Assembly: GCF_004340785.1 (NCBI RefSeq)
Contig: NZ_SLXS01000002.1
Coordinates: 620,001 to 684,000 of the forward strand
From: Tumebacillus sp. BK434
GTDB lineage: Bacteria; Bacillota; Bacilli; Tumebacillales; Tumebacillaceae
DNA: 64,000 nt
Direction: 5' to 3'
Below, one piece after another: positions 56,557 to 63,826 of the stretch. A model generated the notes under the pieces. It was not told the origin of the DNA and did no database searches. It saw nothing but the letters and a program-made list of their open reading frames with translations. Made by a program: the position numbers and the translations under genes. Positions within the stretch are counted from its first letter, which is position 1. Each line of letters opens with the position of its first letter.

Positions 56557-56982
56557 ATGTCTGAAAACAAAAAGTTGATCTATTTCCTCTGTACGGGGAA
56601 CTCCTGTCGCAGTCAGATGGCAGAGGGGTTTGCCAAGAAACATCTGGGAGATCGTTTCGACGTATACAGCGCCGGGATCGAAGCACATGGCCTCAATCCA
56701 AACGCTGTCAAAGCGATGGCGGAGATAGGGGTCGATATCTCCAGCCAGAAGTCTGAAATCATCAATCAGGAGATCCTGACCAAAGCCGACTTGGTAGTCA
56801 CGCTTTGTGGAGATGCGAACGATCGCTGCCCGATCACACCACCGCATGTGGAGCGATTCCACTGGGGATTCGATGACCCGGCGAAGGCAACCGGCACGGA
56901 AGAAGAGAAGTGGACAGTCTTTCAGCGAGTTCGTGACGACATCGAGGCGCGCATCCAGCGTTTTGCAACGGAAGGGAACTAG
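56557..56982 (+). CDS. arsC: Thioredoxin-dependent arsenate reductase ArsC
   Basis: ArsC reduces arsenate to arsenite by a three-cysteine relay. This 141-residue low-molecular-weight phosphatase-fold protein has Cys12 in the CTGNSCRS loop and the resolving pair Cys84 and Cys91 ([10 protein letters not shown]), matching the B. subtilis/S. aureus pI258 type. AAAAGGAGG stands 9 bases before ATG 56557. It completes the arsBC operon and is followed by a terminator shared with the convergent arsR. Confidence 0.95.
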   Translation: MSENKKLIYFLCTGNSCRSQMAEGFAKKHLGDRFDVYSAGIEAHGLNPNAVKAMAEIGVDISSQKSEIINQEILTKADLVVTLCGDANDRCPITPPHVERFHWGFDDPAKATGTEEEKWTVFQRVRDDIEARIQRFATEGN

Positions 56983-56990
56983 AAGCGGCA

Positions 56991-57023
56991 AAAAGCCCTC
57001 CAGACTTGACTGGAGGGCTTTCT
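56991..57023. terminator. Bidirectional terminator between arsC and arsR
   Basis: AAAGCCCTCCAG/CTGGAGGGCTTT hairpin between convergent genes. Confidence 0.88.
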
Positions 57024-57349
57024 TATTCGCAACAGGTTACCAGCAGTCCTCGTTCTTCAAGCTCTTGAATCGAAGCGGTCTGATCTGGCAGATGTGTTAC
57101 TGCAAATCCGACAGCTTCCAAGTTCTCGCGGTTGAGGGAATAAAAGACCCATTGGCCGCGGCGTTTTTCGGTGACGAGACCTGCCGTTTTCAAGCGGGAC
57201 ATATGTTTTGAAATCGCAGGTTGTGAGATCCCGAACAGCGGAACCAATTCACAGACACAGCAATCCCGAACGTTAAGAAGGGCAAGCACTTTCAGCCGGG
57301 TGGGGTCGCCAAGTGCTTTCATCATCTCTGCAAGTTTTTGAAAGTCCAT
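57023..57349 (-). CDS. arsR: ArsR/SmtB-family arsenic-responsive repressor (first copy)
   Basis: The 108-residue winged-helix repressor carries cysteines Cys30, Cys31 and Cys33 in the recognition region (DCCVCEL) and a C-terminal Cys106-Cys107 pair. The DNA-reading helix is ISQPAISKHMSRLKTAG. It lies downstream of the ArsN1-like gene, 36 bases apart, so both are probably one minus-strand operon. It may control arsBC through the 24-bp palindrome, the ArsN1-like operon, or both. Confidence 0.92.
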   Translation of the reverse strand: MDFQKLAEMMKALGDPTRLKVLALLNVRDCCVCELVPLFGISQPAISKHMSRLKTAGLVTEKRRGQWVFYSLNRENLEAVGFAVTHLPDQTASIQELEERGLLVTCCE

Positions 57350-57384
57350 GTAGCGATCTCCTTCAAGATTCTCTACTTATCATA

Positions 57385-57885
57385 TCACACCTGATCGCTC
57401 AGAATTTTCTCCATCGCCATCACATCGACAAATTTGCCATCGAGCTTACCTTGATTATGAAATATCCCTACTTCACGAAATCCTGCTTTGCGGTACAAGC
57501 CTTGTCCTAGCGCGTTGAACGGGAAGGTGAAGAGGACGAGCTTGTGGAACTGGGCTTTTGCCGCACGAGCTTCTAGTTCGGCCAGAAGCTGTTGTCCGAT
57601 CCCGCGACCTCTATACGCACGGTCAATATAGATGGAGAGATCTCCAACTCCGCGGTACGCATTACGCCCATTGTAAGGATTAACGGAAGCCCAGCCAGCG
57701 ACTCCTTCATCGACAACAGCTACCAGGACAAAATAACGTTCTGTTCGGTTCTCCAACCACCTCCGCATCTCGTCAAGTGATTTTGTCTCAGTCTCAAGAG
57801 TTGCGATACGATCTTCAATACCTTGGTTATAGATCAGCAATATGTTTTCAAGATCTGATGGCGTTGCATGACGAATCAGGGTCAT
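57385..57885 (-). CDS. ArsN1-like N-acetyltransferase (arsinothricin/phosphinothricin acetyltransferase family)
   Basis: A 166-residue GNAT protein with the PAT/ArsN1 pattern: IYNQGIEDRIATLETE, VAGWASVNPYNGRNAYRGVGDLSIYI, the acetyl-CoA loop RAYRGRGIGQQLL, and AGFREVGIFHNQGKLDGKFVDV. ArsN1 acetylates the amino group of arsinothricin, an organoarsenical antibiotic; close relatives act on phosphinothricin. The ars context favours arsinothricin. ATG 57885 has AAGGAG 8 bases upstream. Its promoter region contains the ATCAA-N6-TTGAT site at 57957-57972, shared with the divergent arsR copy. Confidence 0.82.
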   Translation of the reverse strand: MTLIRHATPSDLENILLIYNQGIEDRIATLETETKSLDEMRRWLENRTERYFVLVAVVDEGVAGWASVNPYNGRNAYRGVGDLSIYIDRAYRGRGIGQQLLAELEARAAKAQFHKLVLFTFPFNALGQGLYRKAGFREVGIFHNQGKLDGKFVDVMAMEKILSDQV

Positions 57886-57956
57886 CAAGATCACTCCTTA
57901 CTCATCACGATACAGGATGATTGCTAGAAATGCGACATTTTTACCATGTATAATTC

Positions 57957-57972
57957 ATCAAAATTTTTTGAT
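57957..57972. promoter_or_regulatory. ArsR-type operator, site 1
   Basis: ATCAA-AATTTT-TTGAT, flanked by C and G to give an 18-bp palindrome. It lies between the divergent ArsN1-like gene and the second arsR. Confidence 0.65.
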
Positions 57973-58025
57973 GTGAAGTGTTGCATTTTGGAACCAAATG
58001 CCATATGATGGTGTCAGAGAGATGA

Positions 58026-58041
58026 ATCAAGAAAATTTGAT
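58026..58041. promoter_or_regulatory. ArsR-type operator, site 2
   Basis: ATCAA-GAAAAT-TTGAT, ending 15 bases before the second arsR start codon. Confidence 0.6.
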
Positions 58042-58056
58042 GTGAAGGTGAGAACG

Positions 58057-58392
58057 ATGCAGCACGAGCTACCGATGATCGACAACACACCGGATGCAGA
58101 GTTTGAAAAGTACGAAGCCAAGTTCAAAGCGCTTGCAGATGCGAAGCGATTGCGGATTATGAACCTGCTTGTTCGACATGGCAAGGTCTGTGTGTGCGAC
58201 CTGGCTGAAATGGTAAACATGCCGCAGTCCAAACTCTCGTACCACCTCAAAATCCTGCTGGAGCAACAATTGATACTGGTGGAGACGCACGGCAAGTGGA
58301 ACTATTATCAGCTCAATCAAAAAGAAGTAAACCACGTGCTTTCTGAAGAACTCTGCTGTTTGTTCCGACTGAACACACCAGGTTGTTGCTAA
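58057..58392 (+). CDS. arsR: ArsR/SmtB-family repressor (second copy)
   Basis: A 111-residue repressor with Cys45 and Cys47 (KVCVCDL) and cysteines near the C-terminus (LCCLF and terminal CC). The recognition helix is MPQSKLSYHLKILLEQ. This type, followed by arsI, often responds to trivalent methylarsenite. ATG 58057 has GAAGGTGAG upstream. Three ATCAA-N6-TTGAT sites flank the gene, so autoregulation and control of arsI and the ArsN1-like gene are likely. Confidence 0.92.
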   Translation: MQHELPMIDNTPDAEFEKYEAKFKALADAKRLRIMNLLVRHGKVCVCDLAEMVNMPQSKLSYHLKILLEQQLILVETHGKWNYYQLNQKEVNHVLSEELCCLFRLNTPGCC

Positions 58393-58424
58393 TTTTTTTG
58401 ATCCTCACATCAAAAAAATTTGAT
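58391..58424. promoter_or_regulatory. ArsR-type operator, site 3, with overlapping hairpin, before arsI
   Basis: ATCAA-AAAAAT-TTGAT (58409-58424) overlaps a perfect 12-bp inverted repeat AATTTTTTTGAT/ATCAAAAAAATT (58391-58402 and 58409-58420). It may act as operator and as RNA hairpin between arsR and arsI. Confidence 0.6.
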
Positions 58425-58451
58425 TTAATCAGAAACAACGGAAGGAAGTTG

Positions 58452-58973
58452 ATGACAATGCGTATGCACGTCGCGATCAATGTAACTGAGCTGGAATCAA
58501 GCCTCGCGTTTTACAAGGCCTTCTTCGGGGCAGAGCCGACTAAGGTGAGAGAGAACTACGCGAAGTTCGAACTGGAAGATCCTCAGCTTCACTTTTCGCT
58601 CAATGTGCGGCCCTATGAGACGCGCGGTGTGTTGAATCACATGGGCTTCCAAGTGGAAAACACCGAGGCGGTACTTCAAATGAAATCCCGTCTTCAAGCA
58701 ACTGGTCTTGTGGCACTTGACGAAATGAACACCACTTGTTGCTATGCTGTGCAAGATAAGATCTGGGTGCATGATCCGGAAGGAAACGCTTGGGAGGTCT
58801 TCTATACGAAAGAAGATTCGGAGTTTGAGTCCGCACGAGTTTCAGGTGATGAATCGGTATGCTGTGTGACGCCAGCTGTTGAACAAAACGAGCAGTCAGA
58901 GTGCTGTTCCGTCACAGTGAGTGCAGCAGAAACGACCCAATCTACAGGTGGCTGTGGATGCAGTAGTAAGTAG
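58452..58973 (+). CDS. arsI: ArsI C-As lyase (ArsI/CadI vicinal oxygen chelate family)
   Basis: ArsI is a ferrous-iron dioxygenase that splits the carbon-arsenic bond of trivalent methyl- and aryl-arsenicals. This 173-residue protein has the arsenic-binding pair Cys96-Cys97 (NTTCCYAV) and likely metal ligands His6, His63 (LNHMGFQV) and Glu115 (NAWEVFYT). A C-terminal tail of about 45 residues is cysteine-rich (CC at two places, GGCGCSS), which may gather metalloid. Start ATG 58452 follows GGAAGGAAG; ATG 58458 is an alternative. A terminator follows. Confidence 0.9.
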   Translation: MTMRMHVAINVTELESSLAFYKAFFGAEPTKVRENYAKFELEDPQLHFSLNVRPYETRGVLNHMGFQVENTEAVLQMKSRLQATGLVALDEMNTTCCYAVQDKIWVHDPEGNAWEVFYTKEDSEFESARVSGDESVCCVTPAVEQNEQSECCSVTVSAAETTQSTGGCGCSSK

Positions 58974-58979
58974 CCAAAC

Positions 58980-59017
58980 AAAAAAGACCTCCTTCCATAA
59001 AGGGGAGTCTTTTTTAT
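58980..59017. terminator. Bidirectional terminator after arsI
   Basis: AAAAAGAC ... GTCTTTTT hairpin with an imperfect inner stem, between convergent genes. Confidence 0.75.
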
Positions 59018-59040
59018 TTGGTTCGTCAGCCCATGAATCG

Positions 59041-59412
59041 TTATTTCCGCCAAAAAGTTGAACAGTCTGCCTTGTCCAATCTATTAAACTCGATCATTTT
59101 CTCAAGTAAGGAGAAATCAACCGGACGATCCCACTTGATACGCATCAACTGCTGAGTGTGATCATAGCCAGCTTGCAAAATAGCTTCTGAAAAATGTGCA
59201 ATCCCTGCCTTTTCGGGGGACACGGCCAAATGTTGTTTCGATACGCTAAAGCCAATAATAAAGGTGCCGTGGTCGGTAAACATCGGCTGATTCCACGCGA
59301 TTTTAGGCAGTAGATTCGGAAATTTCTTAGTTACCCACGTCAAAACTTCTTCCGTTCCGGCCCGATGCTGCGGATTCTCAATCTGCGATAAAAATTCTGC
59401 AAAAACTTCCAT
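59041..59412 (-). CDS. DUF1801/YdhG-like protein
   Basis: A 123-residue protein with the YdhG/DUF1801 pattern: [45 protein letters not shown] and [21 protein letters not shown]. The B. subtilis relatives have been described as small intracellular (iron-chaperone-like) proteins; function here is not clear. AGGAGGGAACC precedes the ATG. It is a second member of this fold in the window, distinct from the AdaA-linked one. Confidence 0.82.
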   Translation of the reverse strand: MEVFAEFLSQIENPQHRAGTEEVLTWVTKKFPNLLPKIAWNQPMFTDHGTFIIGFSVSKQHLAVSPEKAGIAHFSEAILQAGYDHTQQLMRIKWDRPVDFSLLEKMIEFNRLDKADCSTFWRK

Positions 59413-59620
59413 ATGGTTCCCTCCTGCTTCTCAATTCCATTCGTTTGTAACTTTTTCGTTTGTAACTTTTGAACTTTCTACAATCATACACATACTCCTG
59501 CCTCAATAAACTTCCGATCCATTCAACCAAAACGTACTCTCTCCACAAAATGTTCAAACTATCACGTGAAACTGTATGGTTTGTGACACGTATAGATAAG
59601 TATGATGGAAGCAAAGCCGG

Positions 59621-60085
59621 ATGGAAGCACGACCAAAGGGAGGTTGTGAAAATGGGAAGTTACATAAAATAGGCGAACTTGCCAGGCTGGCCAACGTCTC
59701 GCGGCGTACGATCGATTATTACACGCAGTTGGGACTGTTGAACCCGCAACGATCGGCCAGCGGATATCGTTACTATACGGAAGAGGATACCGTTCGGTTG
59801 AAATTGGTGGAACTTTATAAACAGGAGCATCTGACTCTGGAAGAGATTCGAGAGCGGCTTCAGTTCGAAAGTCAAACGACGAACGATACGCAGCAAGCCA
59901 CCGAAAAAGTTCAGGAGATCCAAGCGTTGATGTGCAAGCTGGAAGAACACCTTCTGGAGTTGAAGCCGTTTCTGGCAACGCTTGATGAAAAGCAATGGAA
60001 AGCGCTCACGCAAAGCGCGGCTCGAAAAGGCACCACCCTGTTCAATCTTCTCGCAATCTTATTCCAAGTCAATCCATTTGTGTAA
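59621..60085 (+). CDS. MerR-family regulator (start region possibly frameshifted)
   Basis: The 154-residue frame contains a MerR helix-turn-helix (HKIGELARLANVSRRTIDYYTQLGLL), a wing (SASGYRYYTEED) and a dimerisation coiled coil (about 80-125). A perfect ribosome binding site (AAAGGGAGG) stands 8 bases before ATG 59652, but that ATG is one base out of frame and meets a stop after six codons. The only in-frame start is ATG 59621, with no ribosome binding site and 10 extra residues. A missing G in GGG at 59654-59656 would restore a normal start. No cysteine effector site is seen. Confidence 0.7.
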   Translation: MEARPKGGCENGKLHKIGELARLANVSRRTIDYYTQLGLLNPQRSASGYRYYTEEDTVRLKLVELYKQEHLTLEEIRERLQFESQTTNDTQQATEKVQEIQALMCKLEEHLLELKPFLATLDEKQWKALTQSAARKGTTLFNLLAILFQVNPFV

Positions 60086-60099
60086 AGGGAGAGTTACTC

Positions 60100-61059
60100 A
60101 TGTTGAAAAAATTCATGGCCAAATTAGGCGTTGGCGCTTCAAAAGTGGACTTGGTGCTGAACAAGCAGCACTATGAACTGGGAGAGGAGATCGAGGGGGT
60201 GTTTCGGATTCAAGGCGGTTCTGTTGAACAGCAGATCAATCGGATCACGGCCGACTTGTTGGTAACGATCCGTGTTCGCGACCGCGTCATCTCGCATCCG
60301 GTGACTTCGATTCCGGTCAGTTCGTCCTTCGTCATTCGCCCTGAGGAGCAGAAGGAACTGCCGCTGCGCTTTACGCTTCCGCTCAACATGCCGATCTCGC
60401 GAACCGGGGTCACGTATCACTTCGCAACTCGTTTGGACATCGCCGGCGGCGTGGACGGCTCCGACCGCGATCCTGTGCAGATCTGCCCGCCGGAACGCTT
60501 CAACTCGATCATCCGCGCGCTGGATTTGCTGGGATTCCAGGAAAAGCATGATTCCGGCAAATTTAACGGCTATTCGCAAGAGTTTGAGTTTTACCCGACC
60601 GGTGCCTTCAAAGGACAGGTGCAAGAAGTGGAGTTTGAAGCGGCGATTGAAGCTGACGGAATCCGCTTGCTGCTCGAGGTCGATATGTACCAGTTCTTTG
60701 GCTTTGGCGAGAAGGAACTGCGCCAAGAGATTTTCCTGAGCAATGAGCAGTTGGCCGATGCCCGGGCGTTGAGCCATCATTTGGAAGCGGTGATTCAGGA
60801 GATGCTTCAAAACCCGCATGCGTACCCGGCGTCGCGTTACCGCACACATGGTCATGCTATGCCTGGCCGCGGGCATCGCGGCTCGGGACTTGGCGGGGCG
60901 ATGGGCGGCTTCGTAGCCGGGATGGTCGGCGGCATGGTCATCGGTGCGCTGATGGAGGAAGGCATGGAGGCGCTGGCTGGCGGCGAGGAGTCTGCCGATG
61001 GCGGGCTGTTCGACGGATTTGATGATTTTGGCGGTTTTGACGGCGGAGACGATTTTTAA
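60100..61059 (+). CDS. spo0M: Sporulation-control protein Spo0M
   Basis: The 319-residue protein matches the SpoOM family, arrestin-like beta-sandwich proteins that influence Spo0A-dependent sporulation and cytoskeletal organisation. Segments: the start MLKKFMAKLGVGASKVDLVLNK, an HYELGEEIEGVFRIQGG strand pair, EQKELPLRFTLPLNMPIS and the glycine-rich C-terminal tail (GLGGAMGGFVAGMVGGMV) before an acidic end. AAGGGAGAG precedes ATG 60100. Two membrane-linked genes follow in the same direction. Confidence 0.9.
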   Translation: MLKKFMAKLGVGASKVDLVLNKQHYELGEEIEGVFRIQGGSVEQQINRITADLLVTIRVRDRVISHPVTSIPVSSSFVIRPEEQKELPLRFTLPLNMPISRTGVTYHFATRLDIAGGVDGSDRDPVQICPPERFNSIIRALDLLGFQEKHDSGKFNGYSQEFEFYPTGAFKGQVQEVEFEAAIEADGIRLLLEVDMYQFFGFGEKELRQEIFLSNEQLADARALSHHLEAVIQEMLQNPHAYPASRYRTHGHAMPGRGHRGSGLGGAMGGFVAGMVGGMVIGALMEEGMEALAGGEESADGGLFDGFDDFGGFDGGDDF

Positions 61060-61080
61060 GAGAAACTTGGAGGGACAAGT

Positions 61081-62046
61081 TTGAGTTCTTTATGGGAGTT
61101 AGTGAAAAAAGGTAATATGTCGTCTGCGGCAGCTGCTGTCGGCAACACAGCACTGGCGATTTTGAAGGGGATTGCGGCGATGATCAGCGGCAGCGGGGCG
61201 ATGTTTGCTTCGACGATGCACTCGGTGGCGGATGCGGTGAACCAAGGGTTTGTCTTTGTCGGCAGCGTGCTGGCGGAGCGCAAGCCGACCCGGCGCTTTC
61301 CGACCGGTTTTGGCCGGGTGATCAATCTGTTCTGTATGATTGCGGTCATCGTGGTCACCATGATGGCGTATGAGACGATCCGCGAAGGTATCCATCTCCT
61401 GCAACACCCGGCCAGCGTGACCACGATCACCTGGGATGTGATCGCGCTGAGTGCGGCCATTCTCGTGGACGGATTCGTACTGATTAAGGCGATGCAGGAG
61501 ATTGTGCGCGAGGCGCGAGTGGAGGCAAAAGGATTTGGGATCATTTCCGCTTCGTTTCGCAATGCCAAGCATGCAGCTCCGCCGACCCGTCTTGTTTTCT
61601 ACGAAGATCTTGTGGCCACGCTCGGGGCAGCGCTTGCGCTGACGGCAGTTCTCGTTACCCGCTTCACAGACAACAAGCTCTTTGACGGATCGGTGACGAT
61701 CATGATCGGCGTGATGATGCTTTTCGTGGCGTTCAAGATCGGGTATGACAATATGGTGGGACTGATCGGGGTCGCAGCGCCTCGTGAGGTGGAAGAGCGC
61801 GTGGCTGCCATCATTTTCTCCGATCCCGACGTGACCGACATCAACAAGATGCGCATTGTGCAGGAAGGGCGCACCTACCACGTGGAAGCTTATATCGAGC
61901 TGCGGCCGGGCCTGACGCTCGCAGATGCTGACGACATCAAGTACCGCGTCCGCGATCTGATCTTGGCAGATCCGAACGTCTCCGATGTGACGATGGGCAT
62001 CTTGGAGGACGATGGCGTGAAAAACTGGGTTCCTCAGGAAATGTAA
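61081..62046 (+). CDS. Cation diffusion facilitator family transporter
   Basis: A 321-residue CDF protein with five to six membrane helices. The N-terminal SGSGAMFASTMHSVADAVNQ carries the HxxxD metal-site pair, helix 5 has VFYEDLVATLGAALAL, and the cytosolic C-terminal domain (about 230-310) has the ferredoxin-like VEAYIELRPGLTLADAD. CDF proteins export divalent metals (Zn, Co, Mn, Fe) against protons. TTG 61081 has GGAGGGA upstream. It lies 21 bases after spo0M and 24 before the EcsC gene. Confidence 0.87.
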   Translation: MSSLWELVKKGNMSSAAAAVGNTALAILKGIAAMISGSGAMFASTMHSVADAVNQGFVFVGSVLAERKPTRRFPTGFGRVINLFCMIAVIVVTMMAYETIREGIHLLQHPASVTTITWDVIALSAAILVDGFVLIKAMQEIVREARVEAKGFGIISASFRNAKHAAPPTRLVFYEDLVATLGAALALTAVLVTRFTDNKLFDGSVTIMIGVMMLFVAFKIGYDNMVGLIGVAAPREVEERVAAIIFSDPDVTDINKMRIVQEGRTYHVEAYIELRPGLTLADADDIKYRVRDLILADPNVSDVTMGILEDDGVKNWVPQEM

Positions 62047-62070
62047 CCATCTAGAAATCGGGAGGTTCAT

Positions 62071-62862
62071 ATGGACAATCGCGAGACGTTGTTGCACGAA
62101 CTGCAGCTGATCGAGGAGTGGGAACAGGACCAAAAAGACCTGTGGTTCTGGGAAAAGCTCGGCCGACTGCCCTTCATGCTGCTGGATAAAGTAACGCCGA
62201 AATTTTTGCAGGAGAAAGCAGGGCAAGCGGTCGACGAGCTGGTCTCGTATGTGGAGACGGGCGGCAAGTACATGGCCGATGAGCAAGCGGTCTTCAAACG
62301 GATCGCAGCGGTGACCCACCACCCGGTCGCTTCGTTGGACGAGGTGCGCGCCTTGCCGATCACGCTGATGAAGCAGAGTGCGCTCGACCTGCGCAAGTCT
62401 CGCCAGAACTTCGCGACCGCGCAGGGCGCAGTCGCCGGATTGGGCGGCGTGTTCACGCTGGCGATCGACATTCCTTTTTTGCTCGGGATGTCGCTGAAGA
62501 CGATCCAGGATGTCGGCATGTGTTACGGCTACGACCCGCTGGAGAAGTCGGAGCGCGTGTTTATCATCAAATGCCTGCAATTCACCTCCTCGGATATCGT
62601 GGGGAAAAAGGCGATTCTGGAGGAGTTGTCCTCGATGCACCTCCCGGAGCGCAACCGCCAGATGTTCTCGCAGCTGCAAGGGTGGCGGGAAGTGCTGCTG
62701 ATGCAGACGGAGAACTTTGGCTGGAAGAAACTGTTCCAGCTGGTCCCGGTGGCGGGCATTCTGTTCGGGGCCTACCTCAATCGAAAGACGATCGATGAGG
62801 TGGCGGAAACGGCGTTGATGCTGTATGGCAAACGCCGGATCATGGAACGCTTGGAGCGGTAA
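62071..62862 (+). CDS. EcsC family protein
   Basis: A 263-residue protein of the EcsC family: WEKLGRLPFMLLDKVTPKFLQEKAGQAV, the conserved AQGAVAGLGGVFTLAIDIPFLLG and QLVPVAGILFGAYLNRKTIDEVAETALMLY. EcsC is the third gene of the Bacillus ecs ABC transporter operon, but many Firmicutes carry solitary copies of unknown role, as here. GGGAGG precedes the ATG. It ends the spo0M-CDF-ecsC operon at a strong terminator. Confidence 0.88.
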   Translation: MDNRETLLHELQLIEEWEQDQKDLWFWEKLGRLPFMLLDKVTPKFLQEKAGQAVDELVSYVETGGKYMADEQAVFKRIAAVTHHPVASLDEVRALPITLMKQSALDLRKSRQNFATAQGAVAGLGGVFTLAIDIPFLLGMSLKTIQDVGMCYGYDPLEKSERVFIIKCLQFTSSDIVGKKAILEELSSMHLPERNRQMFSQLQGWREVLLMQTENFGWKKLFQLVPVAGILFGAYLNRKTIDEVAETALMLYGKRRIMERLER

Positions 62863-62881
62863 TCGAGGATTCGCATTGTAC

Positions 62882-62918
62882 AAGGGCTGCCTTTCCAAGC
62901 GGAAGGGCAGCCCTTTTT
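62882..62918 (+). terminator. Terminator after the EcsC gene
   Basis: AAGGGCTGCC/GGCAGCCCTT stem, extended by TTTCC/GGAA, then TTTTTG. Confidence 0.88.
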
Positions 62919-63077
62919 GTGATGGCACGAAATCATGAGTAAATATCCGATTGGCTGAGGGAGAGGGTGCTAACTTGCATTCTTGTGCATTTTTTATTCT
63001 TAGCAGTCCAAAACGTCGCCAAAAACGCTCGTGCATCTTCAAGCAAATGGGAGTAAGATGAATACAACAAATGAATC
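62919..63077. other. Intergenic region upstream of the riboswitch
   Basis: No ORF. It should contain the riboswitch promoter, but no clear -35/-10 pair stands out. Confidence 0.4.
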
Positions 63078-63220
63078 ACTGCCTAATCTTGGGAATACCA
63101 AGAGCGGAGGAACCAATCTTTTGGGGTTAATCTCGCGAGTTTGCGAGAGGGATGAGGACATTTTTCTTCCTTGCCATCCTACCCGTCAGCTAACTTCGTC
63201 GGCTAAGCAGGGAAGGTCAG
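63078..63220 (+). ncRNA. c-di-AMP riboswitch (ydaO/yuaA class)
   Basis: The region follows the ydaO/yuaA consensus in order: GGAGGAACCAAT, TTTTGGGGTTAATC, a variable hairpin CTCGCGAG...TTGCGAGAGGGATGAG, and the hallmark CCGTCAGCTAACTTCGTCGGC followed by GGAAGG. This class binds cyclic di-AMP and switches off genes for K+ uptake and cell-wall lysis. An intrinsic terminator follows at once (63221-63248), the normal off-switch. The next gene is DUF2294, 190 bases on, not a usual target. Confidence 0.9.
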
Positions 63221-63248
63221 AGACCTTCTAGTTGGAATGGTCTTTTTG
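63221..63248 (+). terminator. Riboswitch terminator
   Basis: AGACCTTC/GGAATGGTCT (one bulge) followed by TTTTTG. GGTC at 63215-63218 can pair with GACC of the left arm, an alternative fold expected of a switch. Confidence 0.75.
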
Positions 63249-63253
63249 TTATG

Positions 63254-63441
63254 CAGAAAGGCTTTCGAACTAGCGGTTTCGTCCAGCAAGTCTCTTGGGT
63301 AGACAACATGCAGGCGCCGCCGCAACGGCTCCGGCATGACGTAGACCGATGTAGACTTTGACCTTCAATCATTTGATGAGGTTAAAGTTAGGGCATCGGT
63401 CTTTTTTGCGTGGACCGACCCGAGAAAGCGGGGATTGCAAC
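63254..63441 (+). promoter_or_regulatory. Second structured leader before the DUF2294 gene
   Basis: A hairpin CATGC/GCATG (63307-63338) with inner GCCG/CGGC is followed by a very stable terminator-like element: GACCGATG/CATCGGTC (63344-63351, 63394-63401) enclosing ACTTTGACCT/AGGTTAAAGT and ending in TTTTTT. It lies 35 bases before the DUF2294 start. A 36-codon ORF without ribosome binding site starts at 63251 but is not supported. Confidence 0.55.
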
Positions 63442-63822
63442 ATGGCGCAGAACGCCAAAAGCAAACAGGAGTCGGACATCAGCGAGGCCTATATCAAATT
63501 TCAGCGTGAGATCTTAGGCCGTGGCCCGCAGGAGACAAAAACGTACATTTTGAATGACATGGTGATCATCCGGCTCAAAGGTGTGCTCACCCACGAGGAG
63601 AAGCACCTGGCGAAAACGGACCGAGGGAGGCGTCTGGTCAAAGAGATGCGCCAGACCCTCCGCGAAAATTACAGCGCGGAGCTGGAGGAGATCATCTCCC
63701 GCATCACCGGCTGCACGGTGCTGGGCTCGCACAGCGACATCTCGACCAAGCTCGGCGAGCGGGTCGAAATCTTTATTCTGGACCGTGATCTTGAAAAGCA
63801 ACTGCGCGAAAAACAAGACTAA
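63442..63822 (+). CDS. DUF2294 family protein
   Basis: A 126-residue protein with the DUF2294 pattern: the start is hydrophilic, then ILGRGPQETKTYILNDMVIIRLKGVLTHEEK, RRLVKEMRQTL and HSDISTKLGERVEIFILD. Function unknown; members often stand near molybdenum or formate metabolism or stress genes, as I recall. The ribosome binding site (GCGGGGATT) is weak for this genome. A terminator-type hairpin precedes it, and a structured leader for another gene follows. Confidence 0.82.
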   Translation: MAQNAKSKQESDISEAYIKFQREILGRGPQETKTYILNDMVIIRLKGVLTHEEKHLAKTDRGRRLVKEMRQTLRENYSAELEEIISRITGCTVLGSHSDISTKLGERVEIFILDRDLEKQLREKQD

Positions 63823-63826
63823 TGCC

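Noticed and set aside
63251-63361. A 36-codon ORF after the riboswitch terminator
   Set aside because: No ribosome binding site, overlaps stable hairpins.
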